From Candidatus Obscuribacterales bacterium (GTDB lineage Bacteria; Cyanobacteriota; Vampirovibrionia; Obscuribacterales; Obscuribacteraceae): a stretch of DNA of 64,000 bases. Below are positions 8,731 through 16,477 of the stretch, piece after piece. Numbering within the stretch: the first letter of the stretch is position 1; every line of letters begins with the position of its first letter. The translations under genes and the position numbers were made by a program. The DNA is taken from contig JAIEOQ010000008.1 of the NCBI GenBank assembly GCA_019750335.1, forward strand, positions 434,001 through 498,000. Reading direction: 5' to 3'. The notes below the pieces were generated by a model. It was given only the letters and a program-made list of their open reading frames with translations, was not told the DNA's origin and made no database searches.

Positions 8731-9492
8731 TTAGCGTCGTTTTGGGGGAGGACCACCACTGAGCGGGAGATCCTCATCGGGGCTGCCAAGAGGGGTTTTT
8801 GAGCTTTTACTTGCTGGCGGTTTAAGAGTTTCGCTTGTTATATCCGGCTCAGGCAGCGGTTTTGCACTAATTACTTCCGACTCGAGTTCCACAGGCTTTG
8901 TTAAAACCGGCTTATCTTCAACCTTTTGACTGACACTTTCCGTAAGCATTTCTTTTTCAGGTTGGTCGACTTCCGCCGGAGCTATAAGTCGAGCTACTTC
9001 TGCCTCGGCAATTAATGATGGTCCTTCGGCAGGTCCAAGCAAATCATTCAGAGGGTCCTTTAAGGGCAGAGAAGGCTCCTCAACTTGCGACTGCTTATCT
9101 CGACGCCAACTGGAATCCAAAGCCCCTAAACGGGGCGATATAGCAAAGGTTTGATCGGCAAGCTCTTCCAAATCATCAGCTAAAGGCGTGTGCGGCAGCC
9201 GGAAAGGAGCGCTTGAACTCTTATTCTCTACCATAGGCAAAGGTATAGACAGAGATTCATCAGCAAAAGCTTTCAGCTCGCCCTGCAGCCGTTTCAGCTC
9301 ATCAATCAAAAGTTGATTATTAACAGGCGCGAATTCGCCGCCTTCCGTATCTTCCTGTTCAATCGCTAAAGCTCTCAATAATTGTTGACGGGCAAAAGCC
9401 CCGAGCGACTTAGCACCAACACTGCGCGCCAACTGCTGGAGGCGCAAAAACTGCTCCGGTTTCAAATTAATAACGATTTGATGTTCGCGCAT
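8731..9492 (-). CDS. Ribbon-helix-helix-like protein with long disordered tail
   Basis: The start at 9492 gives 253 residues. It begins MREHQIVINLKPEQFLRLQQ, a short strand followed by two helices ending near residue 46, reminiscent of ribbon-helix-helix DNA-binding proteins. The rest is Pro/Glu/Ser-rich and probably disordered, ending in GGPPPKRR. It begins 7 nt after the stop of the HTH-like gene upstream, so the two are surely one operon. The N-terminal resemblance is by eye only. Confidence 0.6.
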   Translation of the reverse strand: MREHQIVINLKPEQFLRLQQLARSVGAKSLGAFARQQLLRALAIEQEDTEGGEFAPVNNQLLIDELKRLQGELKAFADESLSIPLPMVENKSSSAPFRLPHTPLADDLEELADQTFAISPRLGALDSSWRRDKQSQVEEPSLPLKDPLNDLLGPAEGPSLIAEAEVARLIAPAEVDQPEKEMLTESVSQKVEDKPVLTKPVELESEVISAKPLPEPDITSETLKPPASKSSKTPLGSPDEDLPLSGGPPPKRR

Positions 9493-9499
9493 CGTCAGC

Positions 9500-10432
9500 C
9501 TAAGATTCGTCTTTTGAATCATCAAGGATATCAATTATTCTGGCAAAAACGGACTGTAATCGCTGGCTTAAGTCTTTAATGCCGGCGCCGTCTTCCATTG
9601 CCGCCAGGGCCAGCTGCTCACGCCTGTCTTCAAGCCATTCGGCATGTTGCTCGGCACTTTTTGCCAATTTCGCCAACTCTTTTTCAATAGTTTTTTTAGT
9701 CTCGCGTGGACGCGCAACTTCAGCACCACCAACCAGTTTTAAGGCGCTTTTGATTTGCTGTTCGGTAGCTTTATCGATTGGAATACGTCCGGTTACTTCT
9801 TTATCTTCAGCAACCAGAGGAATGCCTTGAGTTAAGAACTCTTCGGTTGTTTCCTGGGGTACAGGCAAAAGAGCCATTAAATGCCGGTGTCCTAAACCAA
9901 GCAAAACCTCAAAAGGATCAGGCAGCTGCTTGCGACTGAGCTCCATACCAGCAATAGCCATTTTTTCCGCCATTTCGGACATGCGGATCAAGCGATAAAC
10001 ATAAGTGGCGCTCATTTGATGTTCTTGACGGCAATACTCTTCGAAGCTGCCGTAATGCACTTTATGTATTTCAGCTTGGTGTATGCGACTTAGGCGCAAG
10101 CCTTGAGCAATCAAACCGACAGCAGCAAAACGTCCGGCAAGGCGAATCTCATCTGTAAGCGCGTCATAATCATCGGTTGTCGGTCGTAAATCTTCAATCG
10201 AAATCGAACGATGTAAAAGATCAGCCTGGACCGGCACCTGCTTGTTTTCAACAGCGAACTGTACAACCGGTACCGCTTCGGTTGGCGCCGCTAATTCATT
10301 AGCTTCAACGTCAATCTCCGCTTCTTCGGCAGATAAAGGCGAACTCTTGCTTTTTAATTCCTGCTCTTTCTGCAAACGTCTCTCTTTAAGACGCGCAATC
10401 AAAGTAGCTCCCGGCGGTGGCTTTTTCTTCAT
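9500..10432 (-). CDS. HTH-type DNA-binding protein (DUF3102/ParB-accessory-like)
   Basis: A 310-residue protein. The core near residues 115-165 (KVHYGSFEEYCRQEHQMSAT followed by YVYRLIRMSEMAEKM) matches the FGSFEEYC...S..YAYRLI pattern of helix-turn-helix proteins common on plasmids and phages, some of them partition or replication accessories. A basic Lys/Pro-rich N-terminus precedes it, and a coiled coil (residues ~240-300) ends it. With the following ribbon-helix-helix-like gene it forms a two-gene operon resembling a segregation or regulatory pair. No Walker ATPase partner is adjacent, so a partition role is unproven. A CATATAGT promoter-like site lies at 10521-10526 on the minus strand. 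Confidence 0.6.
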   Translation of the reverse strand: MKKKPPPGATLIARLKERRLQKEQELKSKSSPLSAEEAEIDVEANELAAPTEAVPVVQFAVENKQVPVQADLLHRSISIEDLRPTTDDYDALTDEIRLAGRFAAVGLIAQGLRLSRIHQAEIHKVHYGSFEEYCRQEHQMSATYVYRLIRMSEMAEKMAIAGMELSRKQLPDPFEVLLGLGHRHLMALLPVPQETTEEFLTQGIPLVAEDKEVTGRIPIDKATEQQIKSALKLVGGAEVARPRETKKTIEKELAKLAKSAEQHAEWLEDRREQLALAAMEDGAGIKDLSQRLQSVFARIIDILDDSKDES

Positions 10433-10520
10433 GGCTTAATTATATATCTGACCGTGCAGCTCCTATTAAAGCCATACCCAGTAATTTTTGATTTATTACA
10501 AGTGCTGACATCTTCTATCA

Positions 10521-10526
10521 ACTATA
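10521..10526 (-). promoter_or_regulatory. Candidate -10 (TATAGT) for the HTH/RHH operon
   Basis: On the minus strand the context is ACTTAGGCATATAGTTG. It is nearly identical to ACTTATGCATATAGTTG at 27375-27380. The leader would be about 90 nt. Confidence 0.4.
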
Positions 10527-10563
10527 TGCCTAAGTAATAAAATCAAAAGAAAAAGCAAGCCCG

Positions 10564-10595
10564 ATAGGCGCCGGGAGAAGCCGGCGCCTATTTTT
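10564..10595. terminator. Hairpin with T-tract
   Basis: Perfect 11-bp stem ATAGGCGCCGG / CCGGCGCCTAT with a 6-nt loop. On the plus strand it is followed by TTTTTG; on the minus strand a T-rich stretch starts about 8 nt away. It closes the minus-strand YbaY-like gene. Confidence 0.7.
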
Positions 10596-10622
10596 GTCAT
10601 GAACAATCGGGCGTAGTCCTGC

Positions 10623-11036
10623 TTACACCGGTTCAACCACGACAGTCGGCTGAACCAACCTCAGCACTTCATTGCTGAGGTCGATGTTGTGATGCACTTT
10701 CGTGCGATACAACAACTTGTCGGCGGCATCTTCGATGCGAGCCAGCAAAGCCAAAGAAGCCACCGGCAAGAAATTTCTACCTTTGATACCAGCCCAGTCG
10801 AGCTTCAGCTCGAATTTCAACCAGTTGGACGAATGACCCTTAGGTACATCCACCGTTGTTTCGACCAGAACATCCGCCGCGGCATCCAGCAGCGAAGTAT
10901 CAGCAATCTGGACGGTGAGCTTAGCACCGTCCAACGACGGCAGCGGCCCACCGCCGATATAGAGCTGACCGCGCACTTGCACTTTGGGACGGCGAAGAAT
11001 GAGCACTTCTTGGGTAGATTGGCTGGTATCGGACAT
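10623..11036 (-). CDS. YbaY-family (PF09619-like) protein
   Basis: The start at 11036 (AAGGA upstream) gives 137 residues. The pattern VRGQLYIGGG...AKLTVQIADTSLLDA...ASLALLARIED...KLLYRT follows the YbaY beta-sandwich family: a V.G.. strand, a V.V.L.D.S segment and a late A.I.D...LL.....Y. In other bacteria such domains occur in envelope lipoproteins. This one has no signal peptide or lipobox and is probably cytoplasmic. The assignment is pattern-based; no catalytic function is expected. Confidence 0.55.
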   Translation of the reverse strand: MSDTSQSTQEVLILRRPKVQVRGQLYIGGGPLPSLDGAKLTVQIADTSLLDAAADVLVETTVDVPKGHSSNWLKFELKLDWAGIKGRNFLPVASLALLARIEDAADKLLYRTKVHHNIDLSNEVLRLVQPTVVVEPV

Positions 11037-11150
11037 CGAAAAGGATTCCTTATGTGAATTTTCAGCCTGCTCCCTGAGAGAAACATGGCCAACGGAGTTG
11101 CCGCACATCGGTGCGCACCCCCTCAGAAGTTAACTTCCAAACCAGGCAAA

Positions 11151-11181
11151 GGAGCCGGACCCTTCGCAAGAATCCGGCTCC
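11151..11181. repeat. Hairpin upstream of the YbaY-like gene
   Basis: GGAGCCGGA and TCCGGCTCC around a 13-nt loop, in the leader of the minus-strand gene. Confidence 0.4.
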
Positions 11182-11279
11182 CCTGCCACCCGAGCGCTGC
11201 CTAGCTATTGCCAGGGCGCCCTTCTGTTTTGGTAGTTTTACAGTTGTTTTGGAGAACTCAGTCGTTAGGACAGAAAGCA

Positions 11280-11309
11280 GCAGGAGGCTTGCTTTCACAA
11301 GCCTCCTGC
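11280..11309 (-). terminator. Perfect 11-bp hairpin
   Basis: GCAGGAGGCTT and AAGCCTCCTGC with an 8-nt loop, between two minus-strand genes and just downstream of the gene ending at 11365. Only a weak T-rich run follows. Confidence 0.45.
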
Positions 11310-11364
11310 GCTTCTGAAGCCAGGTTAACGGACATTTTGGCAGCAACAACCTGGCAATACCGTC

Positions 11365-11673
11365 CTATTCAAACAACGACAGAGCCATCCGCACTTGCGA
11401 GTAACCATGCCGATCGGCATGGTCATAACGTTCGACTAGCTGCTCCAGGACATCGTTAAAGCCGTCCGGACCGAGGTTGGAGATGGTGGCAAGCAAACCG
11501 TCGCCACTGACCAACCCACAGGACATGCAAGCAAGGAGCAAATCGACGTTAACACCACGAGCCCTAAGCTTGCCTGCGTCGATGCTAATGACGCAAACAA
11601 TCACTTCTTGCGGCTCGTCCCCACAAGGCGAGATAGCATTTTGACCGAGCGGAAAACGTGCGTCGGCAATCAT
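11365..11673 (-). CDS. Hypothetical protein, 102 aa
   Basis: The ATG at 11673 is preceded by GGAG at 7 nt; the frame is open to 11763 but without a site. The protein is mixed alpha/beta with a Cys-containing central segment (LLLACMSCGLVSGDG) and a C-terminal helix (DVLEQLVERY). Unrecognised. Its style (small, soluble, strong ribosome site, hairpins on both sides) matches the unknown genes at 27-33 kb. Confidence 0.55.
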   Translation of the reverse strand: MIADARFPLGQNAISPCGDEPQEVIVCVISIDAGKLRARGVNVDLLLACMSCGLVSGDGLLATISNLGPDGFNDVLEQLVERYDHADRHGYSQVRMALSLFE

Positions 11674-11763
11674 GCTTTTCTCCATATCTTCTAGGGAAAC
11701 AACTGAAACTCTCTGCTGCAAACAACAAGTGATCACACCGACAACAAGCTGCCAACTACCCAT

Positions 11764-12026
11764 CCGCTTGAATCGCTTCTTGGCGGATTGAATTAGTTTT
11801 GGATGTGCTGGCTATTGCTTATTAGTGAGTGCTTAAGACCACAAATTGATTGTCAACAGAACGGATGCTCAGCTTATCGTCCTTACCAAGCTAAAAACAA
11901 GAACCAAAGCTAAAGGTTGCCAAGAAGCGCGTTCGTAAAGGTGCGCCGGCTGAAGCTTCCCCGGGAAGCCAAGCAGCTTTAGAGCAAACTAAAGCTGAAA
12001 GAGCACTCTAATAGCTAGCGCAAACC
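11764..12026. other. Intergenic region with an orphan open frame
   Basis: No complete gene. On the plus strand a frame without start codon runs to a stop near 12010 and encodes a coding-like basic tail (VAKKRVRKGAPAEASPGSQA). It may be a gene remnant. Confidence 0.3.
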
Positions 12027-12422
12027 TTAGTGAGCTTCTCGTTTTTTATTGGGCAAAGAAGCCCAGAGCAGACCACCAAGGACCAAACCGGCACTAACCG
12101 CACCAGGGAAGTAATTACCGATATGTATATATCCTGGCAATACCTGAGCTGTGCCCATCAGGGCTAAAGACGGAGACAAAGCAGCAGCTACTAGCTTGAC
12201 TGCCCCGGTAATAAATAGCCCCAACCCGAGAGTGCCGATATTGATCCCTAAGACTATTACAGCCAAAAGGCACTCCAGAGCCCAAAATACAAGATTGAAA
12301 ACCAGGGAAGCAGCCAAAGCGCCCCAAATGTCGCCTTTAACATGCACACCGGCAATCGTAGGCAGAATGTAAATCAAAGCAGCTGTTACCAGAGTTACTC
12401 TGACCAGCATCCGAATTAACAC
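12027..12422 (-). CDS. Phage-holin-4_2 family (PF04020-like) membrane protein
   Basis: A 131-residue protein with four hydrophobic segments and the family's repeated pattern: LP.I.GVHVKG.IWGALAAS, then L.IN..TLGLG and a second LPGY.H.G..FPGA. This is the common small four-helix membrane family called holin-like in Pfam; in chromosomes its function is unknown. The start may be GTG at 12422 or ATG at 12410; neither has a strong site. A TATAAT on the minus strand at 12469-12474 is well placed as a promoter. Confidence 0.7.
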   Translation of the reverse strand: MLIRMLVRVTLVTAALIYILPTIAGVHVKGDIWGALAASLVFNLVFWALECLLAVIVLGINIGTLGLGLFITGAVKLVAAALSPSLALMGTAQVLPGYIHIGNYFPGAVSAGLVLGGLLWASLPNKKREAH

Positions 12423-12475
12423 AGCATTTCTTTCTAGCAGGATAAACCTGATTGAATATTCCCTCCAAATTATAG

Positions 12476-12805
12476 TTATAAGGACGCATCTTGCACATGA
12501 ACTTTGTGCTTTGATCCATCCGGCTCGGTTATCAAGATGGCTGTCGGACTTTTTGGGCTTTTTCTTTTTGAAGCAGGCAGCGGGCGCTTTTCAGCCGACA
12601 AACGTTTGATTATTTTACCTATGAACAAAACAAGGCTGATGCCTCCGGCAATAAAAGTTTCAAGCAGAGCAAAGCCCATGTTCAAAATTCGATCCGGTCT
12701 ACCCCCGCCTAAAGCAGCAAGAGCGGCGATCAACAAAAAAGGCAAAAGTAACACCATCAGAAACTGTCCGAAAAAATACAAAAACAGATTGCCGATTATG
12801 TCCAT
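12476..12805 (-). CDS. Two-helix membrane protein, unknown
   Basis: The ATG at 12805 is 9 nt after GGAGG. An earlier in-frame ATG abuts the site and is rejected. There are two hydrophobic segments (GNLFLYFFGQFLMVLLLPFL and TFIAGGISLVLFIGKII). The basic cytoplasmic tail (KRLSAEKRPLPASKRKSPK) ends in a short beta segment. No family recognised. The next membrane gene lies 54 bp downstream, so they may be co-transcribed. Confidence 0.55.
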   Translation of the reverse strand: MDIIGNLFLYFFGQFLMVLLLPFLLIAALAALGGGRPDRILNMGFALLETFIAGGISLVLFIGKIIKRLSAEKRPLPASKRKSPKSPTAILITEPDGSKHKVHVQDASL

Positions 12806-12814
12806 TAAAGGCAT

Positions 12815-13173
12815 CCTCCAGAGCTAAAGCTAGTATTTGTTTTGATTTTTAGAGTTGGCAAGAAATTCAAAAGAGTGAATCAGATGAACTCACCGTAAGC
12901 CGCAGGCTCAGCCTAAACAAGAAACATTTAGGACAAATCCCACAAAAGGGCAGGCAATCACCGCTTGCGAAGCTAGCAGTAACTAAAGAGAAAAATCTAA
13001 GGACATAAAGTTTGATCTGTCGCTTGCCACTGTCCTAAGCTTTGGCGTTCTCTTTTTCCCACTGCCGAAATTAACTACACCAAACTATTTTTGCCAATCG
13101 TCAAATTTTAAAGCTGACTAAATCGGTCAGCTGGTTTTGTTCAAGCATTGATCTGCACCGAAAGGACTGCAGT
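12815..13173. other. Divergent intergenic region
   Basis: No gene seen. The AT-rich divergent space between the minus-strand membrane gene and the plus-strand hydrolase presumably holds both promoters; no confident -10/-35 pair is visible. Confidence 0.3.
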
Positions 13174-13797
13174 ATGCCTAAAGATAAATACGCCTCCCTC
13201 AGCGCTTTAAAAGCCGAGCTGAAGGCGCATGTCGATTATCGGTTACGTCTTTTGAACAGAAATTCCTGGGCAACGATCATCGCTCCCCACGGCGGATTTA
13301 TCGATGCCGGCAGCTCGGCGATAGCACGCTCTGTCGCCGGACGCAATTACAATTTGTATGATTTTCAGGGCTTGCGCAAGCAAAATTCAGCAGAGTTGCA
13401 CATCACCTCAACTCGCTTTCGCGATCCGTCTTTGAACAGGCTTTTGCAAAAATCAGTGACGGCAATAGCTATCCACTGGATGGGCAGCTGCAATGAAGCG
13501 GTAATTTGGCTTGGCGGGCTGAACAAAAACCTCAAAGAAATTTCGCTGAGCAAGCTCATTTCAGCTGGCTTCAAAGTCAATCCGGACAGCCCCTATTATC
13601 GCGGTGAAAGCAAAGACAACATTGTGAATTTTCCGGAAAAATGCGGTATTCAACTTGAGATTTCAGACGAGTTAATGCAAGAGTTTTTTGGCGGACCGCG
13701 TTTTCTGGAAAGCGGTTACAAACCGCAAACGAAGAACAAGTTTGACCATCTCGTTGCCGCATTGCGCAAATCTCTACGCGCTTATAAGAAGCAATAA
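13174..13797 (+). CDS. Poly-gamma-glutamate hydrolase family protein (PghP/YjqB-like)
   Basis: A 207-residue protein with AAAGGA upstream. Family signatures are ATIIAPHGGFIDAGSS, where the His-Gly-Gly belongs to the zinc site of PghP-like amidases, YNLYDFQGL, and LHITSTRFRDP, plus a central AIHWMGS. Phage versions degrade host poly-gamma-glutamate capsule; chromosomal copies are usually of unknown role. No signal peptide, so it is probably cytoplasmic. It is followed 17 bp later by an M48 protease. Confidence 0.75.
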   Translation: MPKDKYASLSALKAELKAHVDYRLRLLNRNSWATIIAPHGGFIDAGSSAIARSVAGRNYNLYDFQGLRKQNSAELHITSTRFRDPSLNRLLQKSVTAIAIHWMGSCNEAVIWLGGLNKNLKEISLSKLISAGFKVNPDSPYYRGESKDNIVNFPEKCGIQLEISDELMQEFFGGPRFLESGYKPQTKNKFDHLVAALRKSLRAYKKQ

Positions 13798-13814
13798 AAG
13801 TGTATTCTTGAAAA

Positions 13815-14960
13815 ATGAAAGATGATTTGCCTATGACCGCTGCACAACAAACTCCCGCCGACATTGCCGAAGCAAAAAAATATGCGCGCGAAACACGCAG
13901 ATTGACTTTGCTCAAGTTAGCCGCCAATTTGATTTTCCTTTCTTTTATGGCTTTTGCAGGCGGTGCTTGGCTCGACACATATATCGAGCCGCTTACAACG
14001 GGCAATCGCTGGTTGCATCTTGCCGTATTCGCCCTGGTTTTGATGGTCCTGCAAACAGTTTTGTTTGCGCCGCTCACTTTTTTCACTCAGTATATACACG
14101 AGCACCGTTACGGACTTAGCAACCAGACCGTAGGCAGCTGGCTCTGGCAACAAAGCAAAATGCAGCTTCTCGGAGGCGGATTCTCCTTGCTTTGCGTCTT
14201 TGCACTTTACGCCGCACTCTGGTATGCGCCAGGCTTTTGGTGGCTGGTAGCCGGCCTAGTCCTTCTTTTCGCCAGTGTAGTCATCGGACAGATCTTTCCT
14301 TTTCTGGTACCGCTTTTCTACAAGCTTGAGCCAATCAGCAAAAAAGAGCTTGTGGAAAGCTTTCGCCGTTTAGCTGCCGGTACCGGCATCAAAATTGAAG
14401 CTGTTCTTTCTTTGGGCATGAGCAAAGACACAAAGAAAGCGAATGCCATGCTCACCGGCTTGGGAGCAAGCAAAAGAGTAATGCTTGGCGACACTCTTTT
14501 GCAAGAATTTCCACAAGACGAGATTGAAGTTGTTTTTGCCCACGAGCTTGGACATTCGGTACACAAGCATATGCTGAAGAGCATCATCTTCTCCACAGTA
14601 TCTATTCTGGGTGGACTTTTTCTATGCAATTTAGCCATTCAAGCTTGGTATCCGCTCGGCGGTCATACCGCTTTTGATGCGGTCAGCTCTTTAACTCTCA
14701 TCTCTTTTGTTCTAGCTGTTTTTGGACAACTGACAGGACCGGTCGGATTGGCAATCAGCCGCCATCACGAGCGGCAAGCCGATAGTTTCGCCCTAGAGAC
14801 AACCAATGCTCCGGCGTCCTTCAAGCGAGCCTTTGAACGTTTGGCCAAATCGAACAAAGCCGACGGCGATCCGCCACGCTGGTGGGTGATTCTTTTTTGC
14901 TCACACCCGCCGATTAAAGAACGATTGGCTATGGCTGAAGTTTGGTCCAGAAGCAGATAA
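13815..14960 (+). CDS. M48 family membrane metalloprotease (Ste24/HtpX-like)
   Basis: A 381-residue protein with several membrane helices (about 32-55, 67-92, 118-160 and two more after the active site). The zinc motif is HELGH at 243-247. The third ligand is in RHHERQADSFA. The long N-terminal membrane domain makes it Ste24-like. Expected role: turnover of membrane or prenylated-type substrates at the cytoplasmic membrane. A strong terminator follows. Confidence 0.88.
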   Translation: MKDDLPMTAAQQTPADIAEAKKYARETRRLTLLKLAANLIFLSFMAFAGGAWLDTYIEPLTTGNRWLHLAVFALVLMVLQTVLFAPLTFFTQYIHEHRYGLSNQTVGSWLWQQSKMQLLGGGFSLLCVFALYAALWYAPGFWWLVAGLVLLFASVVIGQIFPFLVPLFYKLEPISKKELVESFRRLAAGTGIKIEAVLSLGMSKDTKKANAMLTGLGASKRVMLGDTLLQEFPQDEIEVVFAHELGHSVHKHMLKSIIFSTVSILGGLFLCNLAIQAWYPLGGHTAFDAVSSLTLISFVLAVFGQLTGPVGLAISRHHERQADSFALETTNAPASFKRAFERLAKSNKADGDPPRWWVILFCSHPPIKERLAMAEVWSRSR

Positions 14961-14965
14961 CGTTA

Positions 14966-15009
14966 AAAATCTTCAGTGGAGTTTTGCCGCACATCACTGA
15001 AGATTTTTT
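14966..15009 (+). terminator. Intrinsic terminator
   Basis: AAATCTTCAGTG pairs with CACTGAAGATTT and is followed directly by a T-run. Confidence 0.88.
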
Positions 15010-15091
15010 GCCCAATTATTACTATATGTATGAATAGAAACCAGGAAAAGAATATTGAAACAGGGCTTTTTTTGCTAAACTGCTTTGCGCG

Positions 15092-16393
15092 ATGAACTAC
15101 AAACAATCAATTGAATATTTGCTCGCCTTGCCCGACATGGAACGCAAGAATAGCGGTCCGTTGGCACGCTCAATGAGTCTTGCCGCCATGCAGGCATTGC
15201 TGGAAGCTTTAGATAATCCGGAAAAAGGGCGCAAAACAGTTCATATTACCGGCTCCAAAGGAAAAGGCAGTACATCAAGCTTTATCGCTTCGATTCTTAG
15301 CCTTGCCGGCTCGCATAATTCTTTGTACACAAGCCCTCATCTTCATTCTTACACCGAAAGAATTTGTTTCGACTCAACTCCTTGCCTCGAAGAAGATTTT
15401 GCCCACGGACTTTCCGAAATCGAACCGGTAATCACGCACATTCATCAAGGCGATCTTGGACCAATCAGCACATTCGGCGCCACGACCGCTTTATTCTTTC
15501 ATTTAACTCAACGAAAAAATTTGCCCTGGCAAATAGTCGAAGTGGGCATGGGCGGCTTATTCGACGCTACTAATGTTTTTGAGAATACGGATATCGCCGT
15601 AATTACTTCAATCAGCCTCGAACATACTTCGGTGCTCGGACGAACTGTGGCGGAGATTGCCGAGAATAAAGCCGGCATCATCAAACCGGGATCAACAGTA
15701 GTTCTAGCTAAACAACAAGATCCAACAGTTTTACCTGTAATCCGCAATCGTTGCTTGGAATTAGGTGCAAAACTAATTAATGTCGCTTCTGAATACCAAA
15801 CAAGCAACTGGACAATTGAAGGCGAGAAACAAACTTTCAGCGTACAATCAAATGGCTCTACGCGCCAATTTACAATATCAATGCGTGGCGTTCACCAAAT
15901 GGACAATGCGCTTACCGCCATTGCTGTTGCCGATGTTTTAGGGATCGACGAAAACACGATCAACAAAGGGCTAAAGGGAGTTGCCGTACCGGGACGGATG
16001 GAGTTAGTCAACACAAAACCGCTCGTTGTACTTGACGGCGCTCACAACGGCGAATCTGCCAGAAGGCTTATTGCCGGCTTGCAACGCCATTTTCAATACA
16101 AACGTTTATTTGTGATAGTTGGTGTCAACGCCGACAAAAATATTGGCGAAATTATTGAAGCCCTTGCTCCTGCCAACGAAATCATTGCTACTCGCTCGCA
16201 AAGCGAAAAGGCAATGGATCCGCAAAAAATTGCCGAAGCCGGCAGCGGCAGAAACAGCGCCTTTACTCTAACCACCTCAGTAAAAGAAGCTTTGACAAAA
16301 GCGTTGGATAAAGCCGACAAGGAAGATCTAATCTGTATAACCGGTTCGCTTTATGTAGTTGCCGAAGCACGAGAGTTGATTCTGCGCCTCTAA
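15092..16393 (+). CDS. folC: Folylpolyglutamate synthase / dihydrofolate synthase
   Basis: A 433-residue Mur-ligase-family enzyme. The ATP loop HITGSKGKGSTSS is at 51-63. Other family motifs are YTSPHLHSYTERI, VEVGMGGLFDATN, SLEHTSVLG and DGAHNGESA. It adds glutamate to folates and possibly to dihydropteroate; one-carbon metabolism, cytoplasmic. It has its own terminator at the convergent boundary with the Clp gene. Confidence 0.93.
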   Translation: MNYKQSIEYLLALPDMERKNSGPLARSMSLAAMQALLEALDNPEKGRKTVHITGSKGKGSTSSFIASILSLAGSHNSLYTSPHLHSYTERICFDSTPCLEEDFAHGLSEIEPVITHIHQGDLGPISTFGATTALFFHLTQRKNLPWQIVEVGMGGLFDATNVFENTDIAVITSISLEHTSVLGRTVAEIAENKAGIIKPGSTVVLAKQQDPTVLPVIRNRCLELGAKLINVASEYQTSNWTIEGEKQTFSVQSNGSTRQFTISMRGVHQMDNALTAIAVADVLGIDENTINKGLKGVAVPGRMELVNTKPLVVLDGAHNGESARRLIAGLQRHFQYKRLFVIVGVNADKNIGEIIEALAPANEIIATRSQSEKAMDPQKIAEAGSGRNSAFTLTTSVKEALTKALDKADKEDLICITGSLYVVAEARELILRL

Positions 16394-16418
16394 AAAGTGC
16401 CAAAAAGTAGAAAAAGAG

Positions 16419-16454
16419 GCGTGGAGCATTGCTTTTCTTCGCAATGCTCCACGC
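16419..16454. terminator. Bidirectional terminator between folC and the Clp gene
   Basis: Perfect 14-bp stem GCGTGGAGCATTGC / GCAATGCTCCACGC with an 8-nt loop. T-rich sequence follows on both strands. It closes the ubiquitin-like operon on the minus strand. Confidence 0.88.
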
Positions 16455-16477
16455 TTTCTTCAAAATCGGCTTATTTA

